A stretch of 64,000 nucleotides of DNA from Alistipes sp. (GCA_017937765.1 JAGBCY010000018.1:30697-94696); one strand, 5' to 3'. Positions 8,294 to 18,804 are shown, counted from the stretch's first letter. The notes: generated by a model not told the origin, from the letters alone. Numbers and translations: made by a program.

Positions 8294-10747
8294 CTATCGG
8301 CCAGACTCGGCGATCTTCTGCGTAATCATCTTGTTCAGCTCATCGCTGCGGAGCAACTCCTCGAGTGTGATGTGCATACGGTAACGCCAGTAGTGACGTG
8401 AGTTGGCAGGAACGTTGATGCGCTCGTCGTTGGGGTTCTCGCGGCGGAGCGTACCGTCCATAGCTATCCAGTCCTGCCACGGCAACACCGTGAGCATCGC
8501 GGGAGACTTAAGGTGCATAGCGATAACCTGCTCGGCAATCCACGGCTCGCAGAAGTAGGGAGCATCGCCCCAAGCACCTAACACCTCGTTGTAGAATCGC
8601 TGGGTGACACCGCGGTCCTCCTCCCACCAAGCGCGCAACGGGTTCATATCGTGGGTGCCCGTCGTGCAGATCGAGAGGTAGGGATAGTGGTACGTCGAGC
8701 CGAACTCGACCTTCGGGTCCTTAGGCATACGCTGAATCTCGAGCGAGAGAATCTGCTCCGATGCCATAACCGAGTGCACGCAGTCGGGGATCATACCGAG
8801 GTCCTCGCCACAGACGAGCATACCCGTAGCCTCGGTAAGAGGTGGTAGCTTTTTGAGTGCCTCCCACTGCCAGAAGTCGTTGTGACGGCGGTAGAAGAAG
8901 TCGTTATAGAGGCGGTTGTAGGCCTCCTTCTGGTCGTCGGCAAGCCAGCGGTAGCAGTCGGTAGATTGTGCCGAGATGCGGGGGTGGTACTTGCCCTTCT
9001 GGAGCTTATCCTCGACGAAGAGGACGTTGTCCGTCTCGGCGATGTTGCCCACGTGCCAGCCCTCGAAGCGGAAGCCGTAGGATGCAATCTCGTCGTGGCT
9101 GAAGGGGAGTGCGGGGTTGAAGCGGCCAAGCAGGGCGTTCACAGCGTCCAGCGGAATCTCCCAGATGCGGAAGAAACCGAGGATGTGGTCGATACGGTAG
9201 GCATCGAAGTACTCGGCCATCTTGACAAAGCGGGCACGCCACCAAGCATATCCGTCCTCGGCCATCTTGGCCCAGTTGTAGGTCGGGAAGCCCCAGTTCT
9301 GACCCATCACCGAGAAGTCATCGGGTGGAGCACCTGCCGACGAGTCCATATTGAAAAGCTCGGGGTAGACCCACGCATCGACGCTCGTGCGCGAGATGCC
9401 GATTGGTATATCGCCCTTGAGGACTACGCCGCGAGAGTGGGCATAGTCGCGAACCTCGCGCAGCTGCTTCGAGAGGTGGTACTGGATGAAGTAGTGGAGT
9501 GCAACCTCCGAGCTGTGCTCCTTCTCGTACTTCGCAGCCTTGGCCTTGGTGTACTTAGCCATCGTACCCCACGCGTTGAAGTCGGGCGTAGCGTTGGCGT
9601 CGCGCAGTGCCGAGAATACGGCATAGGGGCGCAGCCACTCCTCGTTAGCCGACATAAAGGCCTTGAACTCCTTTGATGCGAGGGTGCGCTTACCATCGGC
9701 TTCGAAGATGAGCTGGAGGTACTCGCGCTTGGCACGGTTCACGCGCTCGTAGTCGACGGCAGGAAGCGCGTTTAGCTCCTTACCGAGGGCCTTGAAGCGA
9801 GCCGCAGCCTCCTTATCCTTAAGCTCGCCAACGGCGGGAAGGTGGAGGAACTGGGGGTGCAGCGCGAAGGTAGAGTTGGCGTTGTAGGGGTAGGAATCTT
9901 GCCAAGTGCCCGTCATCGTGGTGTCGTTGATGGGGAGAATCTGGATGATAGACTGGCCAGTCATCTCGGCCCAGTCGACCATCAGCTTGAGGTCGTAGAA
10001 CTCTCCCACACCGAAGCTATGCTCCGAGCGCAACGAGAATACGGGGATGGCAACACCAGCACCACGCCACGGTGCCATATCGAACGTGGGACGCAGACCG
10101 TCGATAACGAGGGCCTCACCCTCCTGAACGCTCTCGGCGAAGTAGTAGTTCTCGCCCGACTGCCAAGCGACAACATCGCCCGAGGCGGTGTCGACGATGA
10201 CAAACTTATAGGCAAATGCGCCCTTCGGTGCCTTGATGCGGGCGGTCCAAAGGGGTGCGTCGCTGTCGTTCATAACGATGCCCTTCTTCACATTCCATTG
10301 GCCGAGAGCCTTACCCTCGCCCACCAAGACGACGTGCTGCGATGAGCGCACCGTGGCGATGTCGGCACGGATGGTGAGTGTGTCGGGGGTGATGGCCTGA
10401 GCCCTCTTGCGCTTGGGGCGGGCAAAGACGCCATCGGTGAACATCGACGAGTGGAACGAGCGGTCGGCGGGCATATCGCCCCAGCGGTCGAGGACGCGAA
10501 CAACGGTCGTGCTCTTATCGACGAGGAGGCGGTGCGGGGCACCCCACTCCCTGCGGACTACATCGCCTGCGCGGCGTACCTCGTAGCGGTATGTGAGCTG
10601 GTCGGTGGCCGTGAGCTTGAGCGTGGCCGTCCAGATGCCCGAGCCGACGTATGTCATCGGGTAGGACTTCTCCTTGGCGGCCGTGATGACAACGTGGAGA
10701 TCCTCTCCGTAGGTTGTCTGATACTCCAATCTTAGGTTAAGTGTCAT
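8294..10747 (-). CDS. malQ: 4-alpha-glucanotransferase with N-terminal starch-binding modules
   Basis: GH77 amylomaltase that transfers maltooligosaccharide units between glucans in cytoplasmic starch or glycogen use. The 817-residue protein is longer than E. coli MalQ because the first 230 residues or so look like two CBM20-type modules (MTLNLRLEYQTTYGEDL..., then TIRADIATVRSSQHVVLVGEG...). This is the layout of plant DPE2. The catalytic part shows the nucleophile region YRIDHILGFFRIWEIP, acid/base VCGEDLGMIPD and TGTHDMNPLRAWWEED. The ATG at 10747 starts the first module; the 51 upstream codons run through the spacer repeat and were excluded. It is probably cotranscribed with the HAD gene just upstream. 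Confidence 0.95.
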   Translation of the reverse strand: MTLNLRLEYQTTYGEDLHVVITAAKEKSYPMTYVGSGIWTATLKLTATDQLTYRYEVRRAGDVVRREWGAPHRLLVDKSTTVVRVLDRWGDMPADRSFHSSMFTDGVFARPKRKRAQAITPDTLTIRADIATVRSSQHVVLVGEGKALGQWNVKKGIVMNDSDAPLWTARIKAPKGAFAYKFVIVDTASGDVVAWQSGENYYFAESVQEGEALVIDGLRPTFDMAPWRGAGVAIPVFSLRSEHSFGVGEFYDLKLMVDWAEMTGQSIIQILPINDTTMTGTWQDSYPYNANSTFALHPQFLHLPAVGELKDKEAAARFKALGKELNALPAVDYERVNRAKREYLQLIFEADGKRTLASKEFKAFMSANEEWLRPYAVFSALRDANATPDFNAWGTMAKYTKAKAAKYEKEHSSEVALHYFIQYHLSKQLREVRDYAHSRGVVLKGDIPIGISRTSVDAWVYPELFNMDSSAGAPPDDFSVMGQNWGFPTYNWAKMAEDGYAWWRARFVKMAEYFDAYRIDHILGFFRIWEIPLDAVNALLGRFNPALPFSHDEIASYGFRFEGWHVGNIAETDNVLFVEDKLQKGKYHPRISAQSTDCYRWLADDQKEAYNRLYNDFFYRRHNDFWQWEALKKLPPLTEATGMLVCGEDLGMIPDCVHSVMASEQILSLEIQRMPKDPKVEFGSTYHYPYLSICTTGTHDMNPLRAWWEEDRGVTQRFYNEVLGAWGDAPYFCEPWIAEQVIAMHLKSPAMLTVLPWQDWIAMDGTLRRENPNDERINVPANSRHYWRYRMHITLEELLRSDELNKMITQKIAESGR

Positions 10748-10752
10748 ACCTA

Positions 10753-10790
10753 TATAATAATTAGTAATTAGTAGTGAGTAGTGAGTAATT
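10753..10790. repeat. Dispersed intergenic repeat overlapping the 3' end of the HAD gene
   Basis: TAATAATTAGTAATTAGTAGTGAGTAGTGAG. The minus-strand HAD frame reads through it and encodes NYSLLTTNY before stopping. Confidence 0.75.
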
Positions 10791-11390
10791 GGGGCGTAGA
10801 AGCAGCTCGCGGAGGTGGGTGCAACTCGCCTCGGGGTTGCGATGGTCGAAGTGATAACCCTGCCAGCCAAGCTCGCGTGCCGCCGCGACATTCTTCTCAC
10901 GGTCGTCGATAAAGAGCGTCTCCGAGGGCTCGAGCGAGTAACGCTCGGTAAGCGTCGTATAGATCCTCGGGTCGGGCTTCACCACGTGCTCCTCGCACGA
11001 CACAACCTCGCCCGTGAAGTGGGCGTAGACATCCTTGCGGCGGAGGAACTCGATGAACTCGCGCGACATATTCGACAGCACATAGAGCCTATACCCCGCC
11101 TCGTGGAGCGCGGCGATGAGGGCACGCGTGGCGGGAATCTCCTCCTGCGTGGCGATGGAGCGTAGCAGGTTGCGCTCGGCAAGGTCGCGGTCGCAGGCGT
11201 TGTAGTCGGCAAGGGCTGTGATGACCTCGTCCATAGTGACGACACCACGGTCGTAATCCTCCCAAAACTTGGGCATCTCGGGCAGGAGTATGTACGAGAA
11301 GAACTTTATAAATTCGGGTTCGAACTTCCTCGGGTCGCGGGCAAAGACCACACCGCCGAGGTCGAAGACGACGTTTTTAATCTTTTCCAT
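10761..11390 (-). CDS. HAD-superfamily phosphatase (YihX-like subfamily)
   Basis: A 209-residue Rossmann-fold phosphatase. Motif I is VVFDLGGVVF (nucleophile Asp10, with Gly in place of the second Asp). Motif II is VLSNMS, the motif III Lys is in VVKPDPRIY, and motif IV is LFIDDREKN. The DLGGV form is typical of the group containing the alpha-glucose-1-phosphate phosphatase YihX. Placement before malQ would suit a sugar-phosphate substrate, but that is inference. I chose ATG at 11390 because MEKIKNVVFD is the normal family start and the promoter lies 5 nt before it. The last nine residues are encoded by an intergenic repeat. Confidence 0.88.
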   Translation of the reverse strand: MEKIKNVVFDLGGVVFARDPRKFEPEFIKFFSYILLPEMPKFWEDYDRGVVTMDEVITALADYNACDRDLAERNLLRSIATQEEIPATRALIAALHEAGYRLYVLSNMSREFIEFLRRKDVYAHFTGEVVSCEEHVVKPDPRIYTTLTERYSLEPSETLFIDDREKNVAAARELGWQGYHFDHRNPEASCTHLRELLLRPNYSLLTTNY

Positions 11391-11395
11391 AGTCA

Positions 11396-11426
11396 CAAAT
11401 GTAGGCATTTCTCGGGAGAATTGCAA
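11396..11426 (-). promoter_or_regulatory. Promoter of the HAD-malQ pair, next to the start codon
   Basis: On the minus strand: TTG (11426-11424), a 20-nt spacer and TACATTTG (11403-11396). Five nucleotides then separate it from the ATG, which predicts a leaderless or nearly leaderless transcript. Confidence 0.75.
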
Positions 11427-11527
11427 GCGCCTCGGCGACTTTTTTACCGAATGGTAAAATAGCGGCGACGAGCGGAAAACAATAGGATTAGGTTCGGTTG
11501 CGTAATGAGGTTGAAGAGGATAGGAGT

Positions 11528-11569
11528 TAATTAACAATAAGTAAATATTTATTTACTTATTGTTAATTA
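11528..11569. repeat. Perfect AT-rich palindrome, 19-bp arms
   Basis: Arm 11528-11546 (TAATTAACAATAAGTAAAT) is exactly complementary to 11551-11569, with a 4-nt ATTT centre. It lies between the divergent HAD and gyrB genes. A shorter palindrome, TTATGCATAA, follows. The rest of the 11391-11805 spacer holds the two promoters and no gene that I can see. Confidence 0.9.
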
Positions 11570-11687
11570 TTATGCATAATTAGATATTCTTTTAAAACCT
11601 GCTTTTGCTGATGTTCTGAGTCTATCGGCGTACGACGTATGGGTTGCGCCTATGTTTGCAGATCGGGTTGCTTTTTCGTGAAAAAAC

Positions 11688-11719
11688 TTTGTTTTTCTCG
11701 GTTTTTATTCGTACATTTG
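11688..11719 (+). promoter_or_regulatory. gyrB promoter
   Basis: TTTG at 11688-11691, a 20-nt spacer and TACATTTG at 11712-11719. The leader to the gyrB ATG is about 80 nt and includes a small hairpin TATATT-GAA-AATATA. Confidence 0.85.
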
Positions 11720-11793
11720 CGCGTTATATGCCGTTAACCATCCGTGACACGGCGGACATTACCTTATGGCATTACTTTATATTGAAAATATAA

Positions 11794-13767
<1,974 letters not shown>

Positions 13768-13781
13768 TAGATTGTTAAATA

Positions 13782-13808
13782 GAGGGTTGCGCCAATGGTG
13801 TGACCCTC
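13782..13808 (+). other. Stable hairpin between gyrB and udk
   Basis: GAGGGTTGCGCC pairs over 12 bp, including three G-U pairs, with GGTGTGACCCTC around an AAT loop. No T-run follows, so an attenuator, processing site or weak terminator is possible. Confidence 0.5.
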
Positions 13809-13827
13809 AATCATAAACTACTACACT

Positions 13828-14445
13828 ATGAACGTAACAGTTATCGGTGTTGCTGGTGGCACCGGCTCGGGCAAGTCGACCCTCGTGAAACGCCTCCAGG
13901 AGGCCTTCCGCGGCGACGATGTCGCCACCCTCTGCCACGACTTCTACTACAAGGCACACCCCGAGCTCACCTACGACGAGCGCACAAAGCTAAACTACGA
14001 CCACCCCGCCGCGTTCGATACCGATATGCTCGTTGAGCATATCCGCACGCTTAGGTCCAACGTCCCCATCGAGCACCCCGTCTACTCGTTCGTGGAGCAC
14101 AACCGTACCGACGAGCGTGTGTTGGTCAAGCCCTCAAGGGTTATCATAGTTGACGGCATACTAATCTTTGAGAATAAGGAACTTCGCGACCTTATGGACA
14201 TCAAGGTATTTGTCGATACCGATGCCGATGTGCGCCTTGCCCGCCGCATACTTAGGGATGTGTGCGAGCGTGGCCGCACGATGCAGTCCGTCGTCGACCA
14301 GTATCTCACTACCGTGAAGCCTATGCACGAAGAGTTTGTCGAGCCGTCGAAGAAGTATGCCGACGTCATCATCCCCGAGGGCGGCTTCAACTCCGTTGCT
14401 GTTGGTATGCTCATCCAGAACATCCGCTCGCTAATTGATAAATAG
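13828..14445 (+). CDS. udk: Uridine kinase
   Basis: Phosphorylates uridine and cytidine in pyrimidine salvage. The 205-residue P-loop kinase has Walker A GVAGGTGSGKST at residues 7-18, DFYYK, NYDHPAAFDTD, the lid segment RLARRILRDVCERGR and the C-terminal YADVIIPEGG. Length matches bacterial Udk. The start is supported by the position of the P-loop. It follows gyrB by 60 nt that contain a strong hairpin, so cotranscription is uncertain. Confidence 0.96.
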   Translation: MNVTVIGVAGGTGSGKSTLVKRLQEAFRGDDVATLCHDFYYKAHPELTYDERTKLNYDHPAAFDTDMLVEHIRTLRSNVPIEHPVYSFVEHNRTDERVLVKPSRVIIVDGILIFENKELRDLMDIKVFVDTDADVRLARRILRDVCERGRTMQSVVDQYLTTVKPMHEEFVEPSKKYADVIIPEGGFNSVAVGMLIQNIRSLIDK

Positions 14446-14472
14446 GTAATCCTTATAAACAGAAACAGTACT

Positions 14473-15969
14473 ATGCGTAAGATTTATACCCTTGCTACCA
14501 TCGCAGCCCTTCTCCTCGCTGTGGCTTGCAGTACAAAGGAGGAGACCACCGCAGACTACGACTACCTCGTGCTCGCATCGGAGAGCGTTATGGAGGATGA
14601 GTCGTGGGCCGCTGTTGCCGAGTCGATTGCGGCGAAGCACTCTGCCGAGATTGTCACCTATACCACCACGCCGCGCGATGCCGAGGCTGCACTCCGCGAT
14701 GCCTACCCCCGCTATGTCGCCATCGTGGATAAGCCCGAGAACATTGGCCGCGACTTTGTCATCGACATTCATCGCCTCGCCCGCACCATCGACGAGGATA
14801 TCTATGCCGACTTCCTCTGGGGTATCATCACGGGCTACGACGCCGCTGCTGCCCAGCGTATGGTCGACAACAGCACCGAGCCGCTCCTCGTCCGCGACGC
14901 TGTGGCTACGATTATGGAGCTCAACTCGGCAAAGTGGTTCGACAACTATGCTTGGGTCGACGACCACACCAAGGGTCTCTGGGGCCAGAAGCGTGGCCGT
15001 AATGCTGAGATTGTGACCGACACGGTTGCTCCCGACGAGGTGCTCCTAAAGTTTAAGTCGTTGTACGAGGCCTACGACCCCGACCTCGTTGTTACCGCAG
15101 CCCACGCCACACAATCGAACCTCGAGATGCCCTACTCGTTGGGTCACTTCAAGCCCCGTGCGGGTAAGCTATACGCCCATAACATCTTCACCGACGAGGA
15201 GATAGATATCATCGAGAGCGGCAAGCGCAGGGTCTATGCAGCTGTCGGCAACTGCCTTATCGGCGACGTCAATAACACGAAGGAGAGTATGGCTATCGCG
15301 TGGATGAATGGCTCGAATGCAGCAACTATGGTGGGCTATGTCGTCACCACGTGGCACGGCCGCAATGGCTGGGGTGCGCTGAAGTACTGGGTTACGACGC
15401 CGGAGCGTTATACCCTTGCCGAGGCTGTCTATATGAACCAGCAGGACCTCCTCCACCAGCACCACCAGTGGACCCCTGAGCTCTACGACGAGCTCTACGA
15501 CTTCTCGTCCGACGACTTCTGGACGGAGCTCGAGACTGCCGGTGCGCGCCTCTCAGAGGTTCTTGGCCGCGATGTCGACTTCAATGCTGCCGAGGATTGG
15601 GATATGATTGGCTTCTGGCACGACCGCGATGTCTTGGCCTACTACGGCGACCCGAAGTGGGATGTACGTCTCCAACCTGTTGCTGCGGAGTGTGACTATG
15701 AGGTGACCTCAGCGATGCGCGATGGCGAGTATGTCATCACGGTGACCACGGCCGATGACTTCAACCTCGAGCGTATGCAGGGCGATAAGTTCAAGCAGGA
15801 GCACGTCCTCGACTTGCCGTTCAGCTACTTCCTCCCCGAGCGTCTCTCGAATCCACGCTTGGCTGAGGGCCAGGAGTGGGATGCCGTTGTTGATGAGAAC
15901 TTCGTGCTGGTTTACGACCCCGCCTTCGAGCCCGGCAAGAGCTACGAGATTCGCCTTGTTGTTGAGTAG
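14473..15969 (+). CDS. Lipoprotein with gingipain-like (C25/caspase-fold) peptidase signature
   Basis: A 498-residue protein with a lipoprotein signal peptide and lipobox LAVACS. The middle resembles the clan CD cysteine peptidase C25 core. VVTAAHATQ places a His at 211, and YAAVGNCLIGDVN places a Cys at 261, matching the gingipain pattern of His after a beta-strand and then IGNC. WMNGSNAATMVGYVVTTWHGRNGW follows, as in the C25 domain's later core. The last 120 residues are beta-rich and could be an Ig-like domain. I infer a surface- or periplasm-anchored cysteine peptidase. The dyad needs structural support, and no type IX C-terminal domain is evident. Confidence 0.72.
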   Translation: MRKIYTLATIAALLLAVACSTKEETTADYDYLVLASESVMEDESWAAVAESIAAKHSAEIVTYTTTPRDAEAALRDAYPRYVAIVDKPENIGRDFVIDIHRLARTIDEDIYADFLWGIITGYDAAAAQRMVDNSTEPLLVRDAVATIMELNSAKWFDNYAWVDDHTKGLWGQKRGRNAEIVTDTVAPDEVLLKFKSLYEAYDPDLVVTAAHATQSNLEMPYSLGHFKPRAGKLYAHNIFTDEEIDIIESGKRRVYAAVGNCLIGDVNNTKESMAIAWMNGSNAATMVGYVVTTWHGRNGWGALKYWVTTPERYTLAEAVYMNQQDLLHQHHQWTPELYDELYDFSSDDFWTELETAGARLSEVLGRDVDFNAAEDWDMIGFWHDRDVLAYYGDPKWDVRLQPVAAECDYEVTSAMRDGEYVITVTTADDFNLERMQGDKFKQEHVLDLPFSYFLPERLSNPRLAEGQEWDAVVDENFVLVYDPAFEPGKSYEIRLVVE

Positions 15970-15990
15970 CCGCAGTGCGGTATAAAGATA

Positions 15991-16026
15991 TAGCGGGTAG
16001 CCATACAGCTACCCGCTACTTTTATA
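15991..16026 (+). terminator. Intrinsic terminator after the gingipain-like gene
   Basis: TAGCGGGTAGC at 15991-16001 pairs perfectly with GCTACCCGCTA at 16008-16018, followed by CTTTTAT. Confidence 0.85.
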
Positions 16027-16057
16027 CCCTTCGCTATCCTACGCGTCTCTTGCTACC

Positions 16058-17227
16058 CTACTCGCACATCTCGAAGATGCGCTCAACGTCGGCAGGCGAT
16101 AGCGTCTTGAAACCCTTGATGTCGCCATAGCGGCACGCCTTCTTGGCCATCATAGCGTAGTCCTCGCGCTTGATGCCCACCGCGGTGAAGGTGCTCTCAA
16201 GGCCGAGCGTGTCGAACAAAAACTCCGCAGTCATACGGATGCTCTCCTTGGCAATTGCCATCTTATCCATCTTAGCATCAATGCCAAAGACATTCACTCC
16301 ATACTGAACATACCTATCCACCGTGGTCTCGTCCAAGCAGTACTCCATCCATCGGGGTGTGAGGATCGCAAGACCCAGTCCGTGTGTTATGTCGTAGACG
16401 GCCGAGAGTTCGTGCTCCATAGGATGACAGCTCCACGCCTTGCGCTTGCCGCCATTGATGAAGCCGTTGATGGCCCACGATGATGTCCACATAAGGTTGG
16501 CACGTGCCTCGTAGTTCTCGGGTTCACGTAGAGCTATGGGCGCGTACTTAACGATGGTCTTGAGCATGCCCTCCATAAAGCAGTCGAGCATAAAGAGGTC
16601 CTCCTGCGTGGTGAAGTAGACTTCGATGATGTGCGACATCATATCGGCCGCACCGCACGCTGTCTGGAACTTGCTCACCGAGTATGTCAACGTCGGGTCG
16701 AGGAACGAGACGCGTGGCTGTAACGCCGGAGCCAAACGTCCGAGCTTGTCGCCCGTCGCGAGGTTCGAGATAACACCGCCAGAGTCCATCTCCGAGCCTG
16801 TTGCCGACAGCGTCAGAATTGTCACTAACGGCAGTGCCCGCTCGATAGGTTTGGCCCCAGCACCGAAGAACTCCCACGGATCGTGGTCGACGCACGCACC
16901 CGCAGCCATAAACTTCGTGGCATCGAGGGTAGAACCACCACCCACGGCCAGCAGCACGTCGATACCGTGCTCCTTGCACATACGTGCACCCTCCCTCACC
17001 GACTCGATACGTGGATTAGGCTCGATGCCCGAGAGCTCAAATACCTCGAGTCCTGCGTTAGATAGCTCCTTGATAACCTTGTCATACAGACCTATACGTT
17101 TGATAGAGCCGCCGCCATAAGTCAGCAGCACACGCTTGCCAAAACGACTCAGCTCCGCGCCGAGATTGCTCAGCTGGTTCTCGCCGAAATAGACCTTCGT
17201 GGGGATGTTATAGATAAAGGGATTCAT
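16058..17227 (-). CDS. Iron-containing alcohol dehydrogenase (YqhD/BdhA type)
   Basis: NAD(P)H-dependent reductase of aldehydes or butanal-like substrates. The 389-residue length fits the YqhD/butanol dehydrogenase subfamily. The N-terminal nucleotide domain has LLTYGGGSIKR and LAVGGGSTLDATKF. The metal-binding domain has GAADMMSHIIE and HPMEHELSAVYDITHGLGLA, which supply the Asp and three His ligands. The start is MNPFIYNIPTKVYFGE, normal for the family. It diverges from nusB over a shared promoter region. The physiological substrate cannot be told from sequence. Confidence 0.93.
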   Translation of the reverse strand: MNPFIYNIPTKVYFGENQLSNLGAELSRFGKRVLLTYGGGSIKRIGLYDKVIKELSNAGLEVFELSGIEPNPRIESVREGARMCKEHGIDVLLAVGGGSTLDATKFMAAGACVDHDPWEFFGAGAKPIERALPLVTILTLSATGSEMDSGGVISNLATGDKLGRLAPALQPRVSFLDPTLTYSVSKFQTACGAADMMSHIIEVYFTTQEDLFMLDCFMEGMLKTIVKYAPIALREPENYEARANLMWTSSWAINGFINGGKRKAWSCHPMEHELSAVYDITHGLGLAILTPRWMEYCLDETTVDRYVQYGVNVFGIDAKMDKMAIAKESIRMTAEFLFDTLGLESTFTAVGIKREDYAMMAKKACRYGDIKGFKTLSPADVERIFEMCE

Positions 17228-17266
17228 ATATCTCCGATTTTGTGGTTAATAAATAATGTATATCAG

Positions 17267-17298
17267 TGCAAAGATAGGATTTTTTTTATATCTTTGCA
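17267..17298. promoter_or_regulatory. Overlapping divergent promoters of the alcohol dehydrogenase and nusB
   Basis: TGCAAAGATA at 17267-17276 and TATCTTTGCA at 17289-17298 form an inverted repeat, so each arm carries a TATCTTTG -7 box pointing outward. The minus-strand promoter also has a TTG (17299-17297) at a 20-nt spacing. The plus-strand one lacks a clear -33 element. Confidence 0.75.
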
Positions 17299-17336
17299 AC
17301 GCATTTTTGCATTTAACCGATACAGTTCATTAGACT

Positions 17337-18272
17337 ATGTTGAGTAGACGATTGCTCAGAATAAAGGTTGCGAAGAACCTTTACGCACATCTAAAATCAG
17401 GCTCCGACAACCTCAAGGCCTCGGAGAAGAACCTCGTTGAATCTATAGATAAAGCATACGACCTTTACTTCCAGATGATGTCGCTCATCGTCGAGGTGGC
17501 ACGTTATGCCGAGACGCGCATCGAGCTGAACAAGAATAAGAAGCTGCCCACATACGAGGACCTCAATCCTAACCGCCGCTTCGTCGACAACGCCGTGATT
17601 CACCTTATCGCCACGAGCGACTCGGTCAACGACGTGCTTGCCAGCCGCAAGCTCACGTGGGCAAAGCATAGCGATGCCGTGAAGGATGTCTACAACCGTA
17701 TGGTTGAGTCGGAGTACTACAAAAAGTATATGTCGGCATCAATCTGCACCTTCTCGGATGACCGTCGCTTTGTCGAAGAGTTCTTTACAGCTATTGAGGA
17801 GGACGATGCTTTGGCCGATGTGGTTAACGATATGTCGCTACTCTGGACCGACGACTACGGCTTCGCTCTCTATATGGCCGTGCGCACGGTACAGAATTTG
17901 AAGCAGAGCCACACCGAGGTTAAGGTGTTGCCCAAGTTCAAGAGCGACGAGGACCTCGACTTCGCCCGCACGTTGCTTATCAAGACGCTCGTCAACTTCG
18001 AGGACCATCAGGAGATTGTTGACCGCTACTCGAGCAACTGGGATGTCGAGCGCGTGGTGTATATGGATAGCCTTATCCTTGCGCTGGCTATCACCGAGCT
18101 CACCTACTTCGAGTCTATCCCCGTGAAGGTTACGCTCGATGAGTGGATCGAGATTGCCAAGTACTACTCGTCACCCACCAGCAGCACCTTCGTAAACGGT
18201 GTCCTCGATAGAGTCATTGCCGACTTTACCAGCGAGGGTCGCATCAAGAAGAGTGGTCGCGGATTGCTTTAG
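17337..18272 (+). CDS. nusB: Transcription antitermination factor NusB, long Bacteroidota form
   Basis: NusB joins the antitermination complex on rRNA transcripts. The recognisable NusB fold is in the C-terminal 140 residues (DFARTLLIKTLVNFEDHQEIVDRYSSNWDVERVVYMDSLILALAITEL, then VKVTLDEWIEIAKYYSSPTSSTFVNGVLDRV). The N-terminal part (MLSRRLLRIKVAKNLYAHL) repeats the helical start, so the 311-residue total is twice the E. coli length, as is usual in this phylum. The DUF1573 gene follows after 10 nt, and yajC is nearby. Confidence 0.95.
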   Translation: MLSRRLLRIKVAKNLYAHLKSGSDNLKASEKNLVESIDKAYDLYFQMMSLIVEVARYAETRIELNKNKKLPTYEDLNPNRRFVDNAVIHLIATSDSVNDVLASRKLTWAKHSDAVKDVYNRMVESEYYKKYMSASICTFSDDRRFVEEFFTAIEEDDALADVVNDMSLLWTDDYGFALYMAVRTVQNLKQSHTEVKVLPKFKSDEDLDFARTLLIKTLVNFEDHQEIVDRYSSNWDVERVVYMDSLILALAITELTYFESIPVKVTLDEWIEIAKYYSSPTSSTFVNGVLDRVIADFTSEGRIKKSGRGLL

Positions 18273-18282
18273 CCGTTGAGCT

Positions 18283-18750
18283 ATGAGGCGTCGTCTATCT
18301 ATCGTTGCGTTGGTCGTGGCGGTTGTTGTGGCCCTATTTGCCGCCATCCGCATTATCGACTCTACGACAGATAACCGCCGCCGCGAGGCAGCCTCTATCG
18401 CTACCAATCCTGAGCCTGAGTTTGAGGGTATTGAGGCTGTGGTTACCGACGACGGGGTATGTGAAGTGTTGGTTGACTTAGGCGTTGTATCATACTCTTC
18501 AACAGTAGTTAAGAGTGTGCGTATTAAGAACACGGGTACTACCCCACTGGTCCTTGTCGACTACACAACGCAGTGCCGCTGTATGTGGCTTGAACTTGAC
18601 CGTGAGCCCATTGCCGTGGGCGAGAGTTGCGACGTGGAGCTATACTTCGACTCGCGTGGTGAGTGGGGCTCGGTAGGCAACTATATGGAGATTACAACCT
18701 CGCGCGACAACGCTCCCGTGGTGCTGTGGATAGGGGCTGAAGTGGAGTAA
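18283..18750 (+). CDS. Membrane-anchored DUF1573 protein
   Basis: A 155-residue protein with one N-terminal membrane helix (about residues 5-24). A single Ig-like DUF1573 domain (about 60-155) shows the family pattern KSVRIKNTGTTPLVLVDYTTQCRCMWLE and later AVGESCDVELYF. Its function is not known. It starts 10 nt after nusB and precedes yajC, a common gene order in Bacteroidota, which suggests a link to the nusB transcript rather than to NusB function. Confidence 0.88.
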   Translation: MRRRLSIVALVVAVVVALFAAIRIIDSTTDNRRREAASIATNPEPEFEGIEAVVTDDGVCEVLVDLGVVSYSSTVVKSVRIKNTGTTPLVLVDYTTQCRCMWLELDREPIAVGESCDVELYFDSRGEWGSVGNYMEITTSRDNAPVVLWIGAEVE

Positions 18751-18773
18751 ATGTTAGCCTTAAGGACGACAAT

Positions 18774-18804
18774 TTTGCAATACAGATAAAATTGCGTACC
18801 TTTG
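18774..18804 (+). promoter_or_regulatory. yajC promoter
   Basis: TTTG at 18774-18777, a 19-nt spacer and TACCTTTG at 18797-18804. It leaves a leader of about 115 nt containing two AAGCAGAGAGTA(G/A)ACAATA repeats. Confidence 0.85.

Noticed and set aside
8882-9676. Long plus-strand open frame inside malQ
   Set aside because: It is the antisense shadow of conserved GH77 catalytic sequence and has no promoter or recognisable domain.
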